A DNA stretch of 64,000 bases. It comes from Cyathus striatus. Taxonomy: Eukaryota > Basidiomycota > Agaricomycetes > Agaricales > Nidulariaceae. Shown here piece by piece: positions 34,231 to 48,729 of the stretch. The notes beneath the pieces were generated by a model. The model was not told the origin of the DNA. It made no database searches and saw nothing but the letters and a program-made list of their open reading frames with translations. The stretch lies in contig JAOVFP010000011.1 in assembly GCA_025738555.1 (NCBI GenBank), positions 2,046,001 to 2,110,000 on the forward strand. Reading direction: 5' to 3'. The stretch's first letter is position 1. The number at the start of each line of letters is the position of its first letter. The position numbers and the translations under genes were made by a program.

Positions 34231-34277
34231 TACCCTCTTACCTAACGCTAAAGTGAATAAATCTTGGCAAACCACGC

Positions 34278-35560
34278 TTGAGTCTCCGACAACTTTCTCA
34301 CAGCTCTCAAGATCTCACTGAGCACTCTCTCTCCGTCGCTTGCCAGTGTCTGGAACTTCACCTAAACTTTTCTCCTACACTCAATGACCGCCGTCACATC
34401 ATCTTACAACTGGACTTGCCTGGCTCGGAGTCGTGGCTTCCGGATTGTCTGAAGGTACTGATGTAGGTGTGTTAGTTCCGGAAGCAGGTGTCTTAGGACA
34501 ACGAACAGGGCATATCGGCATGTTTTTCCTTCTCTGAGAGATTTAAGTGGGCACTAATGAGCTATTGTGATCATTGTTATGATAGATACGCCCTTCTATG
34601 CGTTTTATAATAGTGTCATCGGCGCGCAGTATCAACCTTTCCAAATGAGTTGTTTGATGGCCTTTGGGAAGGTATGTATCTTCATCTTGAATTTACTTGA
34701 GTTCTTCAGTGCGCTTGAAGTGACAGTGCTGACTTATTGCTTCTACGCAGGCTCTTGGAGAATCTTCAGCGACGAACGTGATGTATTCATTCGACCTTCG
34801 ACTGAGTCCAATGCGTGGGCTGAATTGCTGGATGATTTGGAGGATCTGATAATTCTGATATGTCCTCCTTATTGTGAGTCGTTCTTTTTGCTTTCTTTAT
34901 CTACATGTTCTTATCCTATCTGTTTTCTTATTCATCATTATATCTTCACTTCTACTCATCATTCTCTTTTCTTCTATGGTTCACCTCCTCGGCCTCTGTC
35001 TCCCATCTCGTTTTCTACCCCTTATTGCCCTCCTTTCCTCTTATCCCCTCATTCACCTGTGCGTTTGCGCCTCTCTTCCTTCTAATTCTTGATTCTTTTG
35101 TTCTTTCCGCATTCCTTTTATCTTTATATTCAGACTTATTTAACCCACTTACTAGATATAAACACATCAACCCACAACCTACAAACCACGTTCACCATCA
35201 TGTGTGGAATTACGGGACAGAAGGGCCGAAGCATATTTCATATCTTAGTATGTGCATTCATTATCGCCTTGTATTCGTTTCTTTTCATACTCCTTCATTG
35301 CTCTTCCTATTCGTAATTTTAACTACTTTTATCTCTTTGCATTCCTTTCGTACTTCACTCTTCCTTTCCTTAGACGATCCCTTCTCGTTCAAACTTGACA
35401 TACACTAACCACCTAGTACCAACAGTCAAATCTCGGTGGCAGGTAACTAGACCAGCACTCTCCAAACCATCGGTGTTCCAGAACTTACGAGGATACATAA
35501 CCATCCCATGTTACACGTTCGTTAGACATTTTCATTTTTTTCATTACTTTATTCTTTGCG
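34278..35560 (+). pseudogene. Second-type GMC oxidoreductase relic
   Basis: A more diverged GMC copy. Its N-terminal part reads around LPGSESWLPDCLKVLM, and shifting frame gives a dinucleotide-fold-like GLSEGTDVGVLVPEAG (34425-34490). TPFYAFYNSVIGAQY (34588) corresponds to the conserved exon 2 segment, and STESNAWAELLDDLEDL (34800) to the next. Long pyrimidine-rich introns follow. Part of this copy (34808-34910) is duplicated at 55757-55850. Confidence 0.6.
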
Positions 35561-35629
35561 ATATAAAAGATCAAGCTTTAGCTTCCATGCGACGAAATCT
35601 CTAGACTGTTAGACTTGTATCAGACAAAT

Positions 35630-35890
35630 GTCTTTATTGAATTCATATTGCCATTTGGCAGTATTTCGGACTGTATTAAAGGCCTCATAGTCCACTGGAT
35701 ACTACAAATACTCATCTACTATCGCCGAACCAAATATTCGCTCAATACTACTACAGAGCGCTTGCACAGCGCTTTACAGCACTTGCGGTTTCCACCCACT
35801 CTGGCTCCTTGTCGACTCCCCTTTACCTCTTTCATACTCCCTATATCGACGCTAGCCACTGTAAACAATCTCCTCCGCACACTTCTCGTT
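35630..35890 (+). promoter_or_regulatory. Cassette 4 upstream block
   Basis: Copy of the 9830-10082 block. The TATA position is altered (ACTACAAAT). Confidence 0.45.
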
Positions 35891-36860
35891 ATGCCTTCAT
35901 CTAACTCAAAGAACATCCGTCGCCTGGAGGTCGCTCGGTGAATTACAAGTCTTATATCCGATATCAGTGGCGCCATCCCGCTTCTTCCTTCGCCAGTGAA
36001 GGGAATTGCATCTACCACTGCAAAGATTTTGGAAATTTCCTTGGTGAGCTGGACATCCCCGTAGATATGGTCTAAGTAATAGCTTGGCTCTCAAAGACTG
36101 TACTCAGAAACAAGGATGATGTACAGGGGCTGGCGTTGTTCTCGCTGGATGTTACGAAGATGGTCATCAATAGAGCTCAACTCGTGCCTGTTCCAGATTC
36201 ACAGTTGAAAGAGGATATAGTGAAGCTTGAAGGGTTCGTTGGCTCTTTTTTATTACTACATTAACCACATTCACTGATTGCCTGTACGATAGGGTTCTCA
36301 ATGAAATCTCCGAAATGATAGATAAATTCAAAACACGGAGGACATCGTTCAAACATATATTCCACGCGAATGGCGACAAGGAGGATATAAAGGCAGCTAA
36401 AACGCGACTTTCGGATATGTTGGATGTTTTCAATGCTGCTCGTGCGGTTGAAATACAGCAAACTGCTGCAAAGATCGAGTTTAGCGCTGCAAACACTGGT
36501 AGAAAGATTAACAAGCTACTGGTAAGTAATATATTCCAAAACCAAGCTCTACTGAATGTTGAAATTTATTTTTAGATTGTCTCATCTCGGAGAACGCTAC
36601 ATTCAGCGGCCGTTCGTGAAAATGGCGTGGATACCCAAGGAAATGTTCGTTTGTTTCTTTTTTGGAATTGCTATTGAGTTAATTGATACTAACGTGTTCA
36701 TGCACTGCGATCGTCAAGGGTTCTGACTGTTTCTTATCTCACTCCTTCGGGAATAGGTCCAGAAATAGCCTTTGCAGGCACTGCTGCCTTTTTTTTTTTT
36801 TCATCAATGAAGCCTCATTCTTAGCGCTAGAACGCATTGATAGAAACAAAAAAAAGGCGG
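35891..36860 (+). pseudogene. Cassette 4 helical-bundle gene, nonsense and splice mutation
   Basis: The exons 35891-36043, 36097-36233, 36293-36531 (frame checked to the ACAAGCTACTG donor near 36521) and about 36577-36645 correspond to the intact copies. Codon 17 is TGA (35939-35941) where the sisters have TCG, and the acceptor before the last exon has changed from CACAG to CACTG (near 36708). The remainder of the protein is well conserved with cassette 2 (for example KTRRTSFKHIFHANGDKEDI). Likely inactivated recently. Confidence 0.7.
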
Positions 36861-36889
36861 TAGTGCCAGCGAAGGCTATTTCTGGACCT
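36753..36889. repeat. Hairpin at the 3' end of the cassette 4 helical gene
   Basis: Outer stem as in the other cassettes with a few mismatches (TTTGCAGGCACTGC against GTAGTGCCAGCGAAG). The inner sequence (CATCAATGAAGCCTCATTC) is related to cassette 1 but no longer pairs well. Confidence 0.82.
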
Positions 36890-40370
<3,481 letters not shown>

Positions 40371-40539
40371 CTCGTTTGGATGTTCTTCATACTTAAAATC
40401 ACATACCTCTGCTTGGTTACATGTCTTTGTCTTTCATTTATTCTCTTTAATTTACTCGTTGCGATATAAGAGATCAAGCTTGAGCTTCGATTCAGTTGTC
40501 TTATATACATGCGTATGCAGTGGTTATGCGCTGGAATCA

Positions 40540-40705
40540 CTGGACTGTTACACTCGTATTTAACAAATGGCTTCTTTGAATTCATAATTCCGTTTGTCAG
40601 TATTTCGGACCGTAAAGGACTCATAGTCCATTGGATACTGCAAATACTCATCTACTATCGCCGAACCAAATATTGGCTCAATACCCGAATATACTACTAC
40701 AGAGA
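40540..40705 (+). repeat. Truncated fifth cassette upstream block
   Basis: Matches the start of the cassette upstream block (CCGAACCAAATATTGGCTCA, TATACTACTACAGAG) and then breaks off at about 40705 into unrelated sequence. The tandem series ends here. Confidence 0.7.
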
Positions 40706-40765
40706 ATCGGCTAATTAAGCGCCGTATTTGTCTCAAATCTTATGTTCATAGCAACCTGTGACGCT

Positions 40766-40955
40766 CAGTAAAAACGATCAGTCAACTTAGTCGCCAAGTA
40801 GTAGAATGGCTGCCGAAAAAAAGTCCCGTTGCTGTCGCTTAGTCGGCTGCAGTAGCAAAACAGTCAACGAATGGTAGACTCTTAGACGCCTCATGGCGAC
40901 TTAGATCTGATTAAGTATAATATTGCGATTAGATTAAGTTTTTTACACTCCTAGT
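40766..40955. mobile_element. Possible small element with CTCAGTAAAAAC terminus
   Basis: Starts CTCAGTAAAAACGATCAG and is rich in CTTAGTCG/GACTTAG words. A weak inverted match (GAGTGTAAAAAACTTAATC as complement) lies near 40940. No target duplication found. A closely related terminus occurs near 48655-48672. Confidence 0.3.
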
Positions 40956-41427
40956 TGTTCTAACCGAATAAAAATGCACAATAAGCTTGAGAGATCGGAA
41001 TCTGCGGTGAAACAGTGTCAAGGCATCATTTACCTGACCATTGGTTTGAGCCTTAATTCGATTTTATCTATATATATATACTTGTTGTTATAGGTGTGTA
41101 AAAGTCTGAAGATCCAGTTGCCGGAAACACAGTCTAACCGGCGTGTTTTTATCTCCACTAATTTAGTGAAACTCTGTTCATTTATCCACAATATTCTGTC
41201 AAGGAATACACATTTGCATTTGGACTTTGTGTAGTTCTAGTGACGATCGTTGCATCGACGTGAGTGGAGACGGAGAATGTCGAGTCAAGGAGCATGTTGA
41301 GGTGATAACATAGACGCATTGTTGATTCTGAATCCGTAGAGAAGACCAGCACTGTGATGCATTTCTGAGTATAAATAAATGGATGGTATAAGAGAGTCGT
41401 GGCTATCATCTTGATCAATCGCTGTCG

Positions 41428-42351
41428 CTGACTACCGGGGGGTTGCGATGTTTCGTCACCGAGAGGGTGATTGATTGCAATTTGGGTCTGGCGCGATCAA
41501 TAATTAGTCTTGCAATCAATTAGAAATATGTAGGTAGAAATCATTGGAAATATAATTGCAATCTATCAATGGTGTAAAGTGTGAAATCATTCGTCAAATG
41601 TAATCAATGTTGTGTGCAAATCAATAAAAATGAAATCAACAAGAATGTGAATGCAATACTTCGAATAAACGGTCCCCAACGACAATCTCAACGTACGAGT
41701 GGGATTGTTAACCACGTGTGCATAACCGGTAGGCTATTCGGCGTTGTATAGCTTGCGCACTTAAGTCTATTTAACCTCTATTTTGCTACCTTTACCATGG
41801 ACTATGAAATGAAGGACTTGTATCTTCCCTTAAGTCTTCATGTACTTACACATTACCAGTGGTTCAGCACAAGATTCAGTCAATCTAAAATTATTTAGTG
41901 TTTAAACAGCAATGTTATGAATTATCTAGCAAGCAATGTGTAGATGAAGGGGAAGATATGTAAGTCAATTTTGCGAAGTCCATAGTAATAGAGCGGAATA
42001 GAGGTTAAATAGAATTAAGTGTGCTAGTTATACAACGCCGAATAGCCTACCGGTTATGCACACGTGGTTAATAATCCTACTTGTACGTTGAGATTGTCGT
42101 TGGGGACCGTTTATTCGAAGTATTGCATTCACATTCTTGTTGATTTCATTTTTATTGATTTGCACACAACATTGATTACATTTGACGAATGATTTCACAC
42201 TTTACACCATTGATAGATTGCAATTATATTTCCAATGATTTCTACCTACATATTTCTAATTGATTGCAAGACTAATTATTGATCGCGCCAAACCCAAATT
42301 GCAGTCAATCACCCTCTCGGTGATGAAACATCGCAACCCCCCGGTAGTCAG
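41428..42351. mobile_element. Foldback element, 924 bp, arms of about 375 bp
   Basis: Starts CTGACTACCGGGGGGTTGCG and ends with its complement. The inverted arms run about 41428-41805 and 41975-42351 with only occasional mismatches (for example GGGTCTGGCG versus GGGTTTGGCG). AAATCAAT/ATTGATT words recur in the arms. The central 170 bp is non-coding. I find no target-site duplication. Confidence 0.88.
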
Positions 42352-45255
42352 GAAATAATGAAGCTCTGTATATCAATGCTGCATTCTGGTAAATAAATTT
42401 ACAATTAAACATTACGTGATGACAATCGAGAGAAGAAGAGCACACAGAACCTTAGTATGTAGAAAGTTGCGATCTAGTACTTCTTACATTCTTACCTTGT
42501 TTGCAGTTCAAGTTGTAAACTTGCGCTGGGCCAATCATGGAGGAGCAGTAGTTAACTGTGGAAGTCACTCGGACTTCGTCGACGCACATGAAAATCTGCT
42601 GTTAGGTTCCAGACTGGGTGAGTTGGTAACGCTCTACCTCGATCGCGTGAGGTAGTGCTGACTCAACCTTTGCATCATGCTGTACTTTCATTTGCGACCT
42701 AGCCTTTTTCACTAACGAGGGGCTCCACTTTTTTGGTACAAAGAGGCTCGCAGGGATTTGATAATACGCATCTTTCGTCCTCCTGCACCAGGCATGTATT
42801 ATACCTTCCTTTCAATTTCTGCTGTTGGACTAACTCCCTCGTCCTCCTGCACCAGATTTGAATCAGGTACTTTTACGATGCCCTTCTTTCACGGTTACCT
42901 ACCCACCCACAACCTTGTTCATTTCTTAAACACTAATACTTTGCCGTTTCTCTCTTTTCTTTCTTCTACACATCTTTACACATACTTATCTTTCCTCTTT
43001 TTCTCCTTTCCGCTCTTCACATTGTCTCGCCGTTTTCTCATTTTTTCCTTATCTTACATATCGTGTTTTTGTGGCATCGCATGTCAGTGCAATGGCAACT
43101 GCATTCTTTTGGCGTGGTGTTATTGGCGCTCCTTATATCTGTGAGCGCTGCACCATACTTCTTACATTCTTACCTTGTAACATTATCAAACCACATTAAG
43201 CAAAGTATCGCCTCTTCCATGCGACAAGCCATACATAAATTACTATATAGATAACGAATGTCACTCAAAGGATAGAACCATTCCGCAAATCAGGCTCCAG
43301 AATATATTTCAAAGTCCTTGCTCTGTACAGGGGGGATAAAACAAACATACTTTCTCTAAAGACAATCTCCTCTAGCTGCACACCCTTAGTTTCAGGGTTC
43401 ACTACATCAATCTACTCTCAGCACAATATAATTTACAATGAAGAATGACTCACAAAAATACATTGAAACAAGTAAATACCGTGCCGTGAACAGATAATAA
43501 ACTATTTCACCTAAAATAAAAAGTGCGGATACAATAAAACACGTACATGATATACAACTTCCTCTTTATGACTTCTTGGACATACAGTGTGGTTTCTTAA
43601 ACTGGGGAATTGAAAGTCTAGTTGGTAGCGGATGTCTATTGCTTGGAAGGTTAGAGGTAAGATTCTATTGAAGGCCAGGCATTCCATCAGCACTCTGACA
43701 GGTCAGAAAAGAGGTTTATACAGTATTCAACACAATCTACACCGGTTATTCGAGTTACGGAAACCCTCGCTTGTTGCTTACAAACTCTTTCTCATTCATT
43801 GATGTCGTCAATTGCTCTTGACAGTTTTTATGCGTGACACGCTCATTACTGTGGTTGGCCTTTTTGTTGTTTGTACTTCTAATGGTATCGACGGCGCATC
43901 GCAAGTTGGTTGAGAGCTGGAGGGAGGACGAACGAAAAAGTATTGCACAAATGTTACGGTCAGCAAGAGGAGGAGTGTGGTGTTCGCCTCTCTTTCTTTT
44001 GACATATGCATCTCCTTTCTGCTATGCTGTTTTGGGTTTTGCGATGTTATTTTAGTAATTCTATGTAGTCATTCGGTTTCATTGTTGTTTTTTTGCCCAT
44101 TCATCATTGAAACTTTACAATCCATCATTCAATACAATTTGTACTACATAAACATACATACTACCCATTACATTTAATATAGTAAAGCTTGATATAAATT
44201 GTTTTAAAGTTATATATGTACTCTCTGTAAATTTTTTTTTGAAATAATTAAAGAGATACGACACGACCAAAGAGAGTGGACGACGATGCTTACTGTAATG
44301 TTCAAGTACTTAATGTCAACATTTCGAAGCCGAAGATGAGATCTTAAGCTTTAAGATTAGTAAGTACAAAGTAGTAGTAAACAATAAAGACATAGGGCCG
44401 ACAAGCGGCAAAGCCCACTACCAACATAATTAAACCAGTGATTTGCCCACTCATAATGGCAAGAGATTGGTATTGACATGTAGCCTAACTTCAAATTGTA
44501 GCAATTCAGGGCTCTTGCTTTGGCTGCCTCCATGTGTGTGAGGGAAGTGTAGGCTACCAGGTGTGAGCACTTTTTAGCCTAGGCACTCCTGTCTCAGTCA
44601 GACTGTAAAACGAGTGAATGGGCAGTACATACGTAGGAGCAGCGTCATATACAATGCTGGGTGCGGCATGTTGCGAGTTGGTGAAGTTGTTCTATATATG
44701 ACTGGGGAAACTGGAGAAAAAAGGGACATATTTAAAGTTAGTAGTTAGCTGTTCAACTGTGTAGAAAAAACAAAAACGCACCATCATACAGCGCCAACTC
44801 CCAACAAGAGTATATTTCTCAGTGCTCACACATTACCTTCCAGGAACTCAAGTTCTCAGTTAATGCACTTTGTTATTGTGACATAGGTTTGGAAAATGCC
44901 ATATGTTAGCACCCAGAAACAAAATCTGGGGGAGGGAGAGGTTCAAGAGCGGTTGTCCAACTTCCGAGTCATGGTATGAGCATTGAGAAGGTGACTCGAG
45001 TCTTGCTCGAGTCTCGACTAGGCTCAAGCAGCCAAGCTCCAGTACACATCAAATAATGTCCAAAATAAATAACATATACGTGAAACCACAACCACAACCC
45101 AGCACGATACAGAAAAGACAAACACAGAAATAAGTAAAACAGACGTAGACAAACGCAGCCTACGAATAATCATTACCCATCCTCTGACACATTCCATCCT
45201 CCCGGAAAAGAACCATTTTTGTTCGTTCACATCATTCCATCCGGCCTTTCGTCGT
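42352..45255. other. Gene-poor stretch, nothing recognised
   Basis: Only short frames, none with family features or conserved splice pattern. TCGTCCTCCTGCACCAG is duplicated (42777 and 42840) and CTTCTTACATTCTTACCTTG is duplicated (42480 and 43160), hinting at old local duplications. Confidence 0.4.
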
Positions 45256-45576
45256 GTGTCAACCAAAAGGTATGCACTCCACCAACTAATACCACCTATT
45301 ATAATCCTTCCTCCTGTTATCCCTCTCGTAATCCTCGTCCACCATCCCTACCCCGATCTCTATAATCAACGCGCCGCTGCCTATAATGGTGGTGCGATAG
45401 CTGGACAGGGTAGCAATCTCTTATACTCATGTCATATCGTACTCAAGGATACCACCCTCACCCTGCCGAGACTACGGCCCTCTCCAGTGCCACCCCAGCC
45501 GCTTGAAGGACTGTACAACCTGCAGCCCTACGACTCCTGCTACTCACTGGAACCAACACCATTGTCATATATTTAG
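45256..45576 (+). CDS. Unrecognised 106-codon open frame
   Basis: MSTKRYALHQLIPPIIILPP opens a hydrophobic N-terminal stretch, then a polar part with YNGGAIAGQGSNLL. The stretch could be a signal or anchor segment. No homologue recognised and no supporting splice or repeat context. May be chance. Confidence 0.2.
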   Translation: MSTKRYALHQLIPPIIILPPVIPLVILVHHPYPDLYNQRAAAYNGGAIAGQGSNLLYSCHIVLKDTTLTLPRLRPSPVPPQPLEGLYNLQPYDSCYSLEPTPLSYI

Positions 45577-45699
45577 TCTAGGGGCTGTCACAAAGTGACA
45601 AAAAGAGGAAAAGAGGCAGGACAAGATGATACGATGGGACAAGATGGGCCCTCATCTGCAGTAGGCCTGCGTCATCAAGGCATCATCAACAATAGCGAC

Positions 45700-46560
45700 C
45701 TTTTCCATTATTCTCGGTGGAGTTGAAGACGGTAATGGTGGCGTCTTCCTCAGGCGTGTCCATTGTCACGAACTTGAAGCTCAGAGACTCGTGGGTGGGG
45801 GTTGTACACGACAGGGGCCATTTTGACCTGTAAGAGGTGTGAGCATGAGTTACAAACGAAGAGGGTTACAGAAAAGAGGGGGGGTAGGGAGAGTGCGAAC
45901 ATCGATGGAAGGGTGTGAGGAGAGGAGAGGAGAGGAGAGGAGAGGATGTAAGAACGAAAGGCATATGCGCTGGTACTCGAGTAGTACCTCTAGGCCAGAG
46001 GACGTTGTAGCCCATATACACGAAGGCAAGAAAAGCAAGAAATGAATCTTCGCGAACGTAGCTTTGAGCTCATGCACGTCCGTCTTGTGGCTCAACTGCG
46101 GGACATGTAGATTGTTTCCCGGGTTCAAGCCATCCTCTTTCCATCTCTCCTAAAAGACCCAGAGAATGAACTCCCACAGTTCGCTCGTACATAACAGAGG
46201 CATTTTTGAGGTCTGAGAGGGCGGTGAACGTATGTGCTGGTGCCAGCCTGGCGCCTTGAGTAAACAGGGCGGAGGAGCATTGCAGCGCGCATGCACAAAG
46301 GCAAGAAAAGACGGAGGAACGATGCTTACCTCGGGACTCGCAAGTGTGGGGGTCATACACGATCAATGATTTTTGACCTGTAGGAGGGTGTGTGAGTATG
46401 AGGTTAAGCTGAGGGTGAGAGGAGAGGATGGGAGGACGAAGAATGTATGCCCTGGTTCCTGAGTGCCATCTCAAGTACGCAGAGCAGCAGGCATCCATAC
46501 CCTACCAATCCTCACGAACGTAGCCTCGAGTTCACAAGTGTGAACCCCCCTCAACCCTGA
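45700..46560 (-). pseudogene. Three tandem copies of an exon-like segment (VYDPHTxELEATFV type)
   Basis: On the minus strand the same short module recurs: an acceptor-like CTACAGGTCAAAAATC or CTTACAGGTCAAAATG, then VYDPHTCESR (46345) or VVYNPHPRVSEL (45810), then HELKATFAKI (46070) or CELEATFVRI (46525). GT donor-like sequences follow. One segment (KFVTMDTPEEDATITVFNS, about 45770-45715) reads well as protein. I do not recognise the family. The pieces look like repeated exons of one unknown gene, now scrambled. Confidence 0.35.
45916..45951. repeat. GGAGA microsatellite
   Basis: Perfect or near-perfect tandem GGAGA pentamers inside the repeated exon-like region. Confidence 0.85.
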
Positions 46561-48340
46561 AACGAATGTTCTCTCCCATATTCAAGCCGCCCAGTTTTCA
46601 TCTCCCCCAAAAGATCCTAACTAATCAACACCCATATCCCCCAAAGGCAAAAAGAAAGAACGTACCCCGACTTGACGGATCGCAAGGGGAGCGCCTCTAG
46701 TGCTACTTGGCAACTAGGCTATCGATGTTCATAGGGGCGCACGTCACTGGTACCAGGCTCATGCACTGTGATGCGAATCCTACTACTTCTGGGGGTCCAC
46801 AATATCTTGAGATTGCCTTGCCATCAAGAAGCTTAGGCTGAGAGTCGTGTCAGATCACGTTGGCGAAGCTGTACCTGAAGCCGTTAAAAGGGAGCAGTCT
46901 ACAGCAGAAGTAAAGAAGGGAAGGGGAGCACTGAAATGACAGTGATGCAGCCCTCTTTACGAGATTGTGATATCGAAAAAGAGGGCACCATGTATCAGTT
47001 CGCTTTCACTGACAGAATGAACTCGAACGAGGAGATTCATCAACCGTTAGCCAACAGAACTGGGGAGGCGGAAGTGAAGCAGGGTATTGAACACCACTGG
47101 GGCGTGTAGAGCGAAGAACCAGCAGCTGTGGCGGGTTAAGCTGGTGAAGGAGACCGAAGAGAGCTCATGGAGCTCATCGTTGTCAAGCTGAAGATATATC
47201 GTCATCTGTTGCTGGTGATGAACATGTGGGGGATAATGGAGGATAAAGATACTGAGGATTTCTGTGACAAAATGTTGATATGGTGAAAACTAGAAGAACC
47301 AGATGTGTAGGAGGAGAGAGACCGCAGTCTCACCGGTCGGAGCTGGGGTCACGCACAGTCACAAGAATTCAGAATGGGCTCCAGCCAATCAGGTTGAGAT
47401 CTTATCCAAGATCCTCAAATTACTATATCTGGTGGCTCAAACGTCTCTAATACCCAACTACCTTAAAAGGTAGTGGGAATGAACATTACTAATACATATC
47501 ATGTGCTCTTTTAAACTCCGCATCTTATGTACCGATTGGTTCCGATGCCCAGTTTGAACCTATTCCACGTCCCTCTCTTCTTATTCTCGCATAATGCTCT
47601 TTCTTCCTATATAGCTCGTAGCTACATGACCTTCCTCCCCTGACCTGAAGTCCCCAAGGATTCGAGAATCATTGGGGCCACTATCCTGCAGGCTGTGCAC
47701 ACCTTCCCCCCTGTTTTCTATCAACGATATTCGGGCTGGATCGTAGGAGGGACTTCTTTACAGATAAGTATCTTTATTTATATCTTTTGGGAACGAGGGG
47801 GGCTCAATGAAGTCTTAGTAGACTACAGATAACCAGGTCCCATTCATGTCCGTCAACCACAGATCTCGCCCAGTCAGGTCATCCCGGCCCACAGTATTCA
47901 TTCGGGCTGGAGTCGCGTTTGCCTGCACTGGCGTAGTAGGCGCCTCATTGTCCACTGCCACTCGCTTATGCTCCCTAGTGGTGTATGCTAGGTTGTGGAC
48001 TGGTTCGCATTTCGTCTGTTCTCGTAGCACGATATATGGTGCTCATCCAGTTGCCGCGCGTACCTCCTGCGTTGACATTCGTTGTAGCAACCGTGACATT
48101 TTTTCTACAGATTCTTACCAACTGCGTATCCTAATCACCACCAACTTCCAGAGCCTTGGCCGGGCCCGTATCGAGTAGGCAAGTGTTTGTAAATGGTGAA
48201 TCCATTGCGGCACTGGAGCTCGACATTCTTCAGTTATTGCTTGTAGATCAGTAGGAATAAACTTGTGTACTGTACTTGTCATGAAGGAATATATCTTTTT
48301 ACGCACTATTATACCTATATACAAGTGGATTAAGAAATAA
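46561..48340. other. Unassigned stretch
   Basis: No recognisable gene. Open frames near 47815-48180 and 48115-48324 have no identifiable motifs. Confidence 0.35.
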
Positions 48341-48349
48341 CTAACCTAG

Positions 48350-48725
48350 TGCTCCACCTGCTAGCTGAGTGCGGAAAATTGACTACTGTTCTACGAAAGT
48401 TCTACCTTGCTACAACTGAAAAGTGACTGGAATTTAACTAAAGTGTAACCTACTGATGACTATTTGACGACTATGCATTTGACCACCGGGCTACCAACAA
48501 ACTACAAACACCTCACTGAAACGCTACCAATGTCTGACTAAACACCTACCGATTTGTCTACTGCACAGTAGAAAAAATGTAAAAAAACCTGCATTTTGGT
48601 AGACAAATAGTCAATTCTACTAATTCGCTACCGATGGCTGACTATTTGGCATCTGATTGTTTTTACTGAGTGTGACGCGTGACAAATGCGCTCAAGTGTT
48701 CAGTTCAAACGCCCTGCGTGACGCG
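48350..48725. repeat. Word-rich element (GACTATTTG/CTACCGA) with CTCAGTAAAAACAATCAG end and hairpin
   Basis: Degenerate words CTACCGAT, GACTATTTG and GACTACTG are repeated at 48370-48660. The right end is the complement of CTCAGTAAAAACAATCAG, nearly the same as the terminus at 40766. Immediately downstream CAAGTGTTCAGT (48695) pairs with ACTGAACACTTG (48728), and TGACGCGTGAC occurs twice. Confidence 0.45.
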
Positions 48726-48729
48726 TGAC

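Larger units (their letters stand above)
21866..34232. mobile_element. 12.4-kb element with about 230-bp terminal inverted repeats, nested insertions inside
   Basis: The left end starts TGGAAAGCCGGACAACCACG at 21866. The right end carries the complement, ending at 34230, with two extra bases (TA). The direct repeat CCCTCTTA flanks both ends (21858-21865 and 34233-34240). The inverted match extends over about 21866-22098 and 34000-34230 with scattered substitutions. Removing the solo LTR and the Ty3/gypsy element leaves about 3.7 kb, mainly purine-rich repeat arrays with no transposase. I infer a non-autonomous or gutted DNA transposon that collected retroelements. The exact TSD length (6, 8 or 9) is ambiguous because the repeat overlaps the terminus. 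Confidence 0.75.

Noticed and set aside
21866..34232. Starship-type giant element
   Set aside because: No tyrosine-recombinase captain gene, the unit has long terminal inverted repeats, and it is explained by a TIR element with nested LTR insertions.
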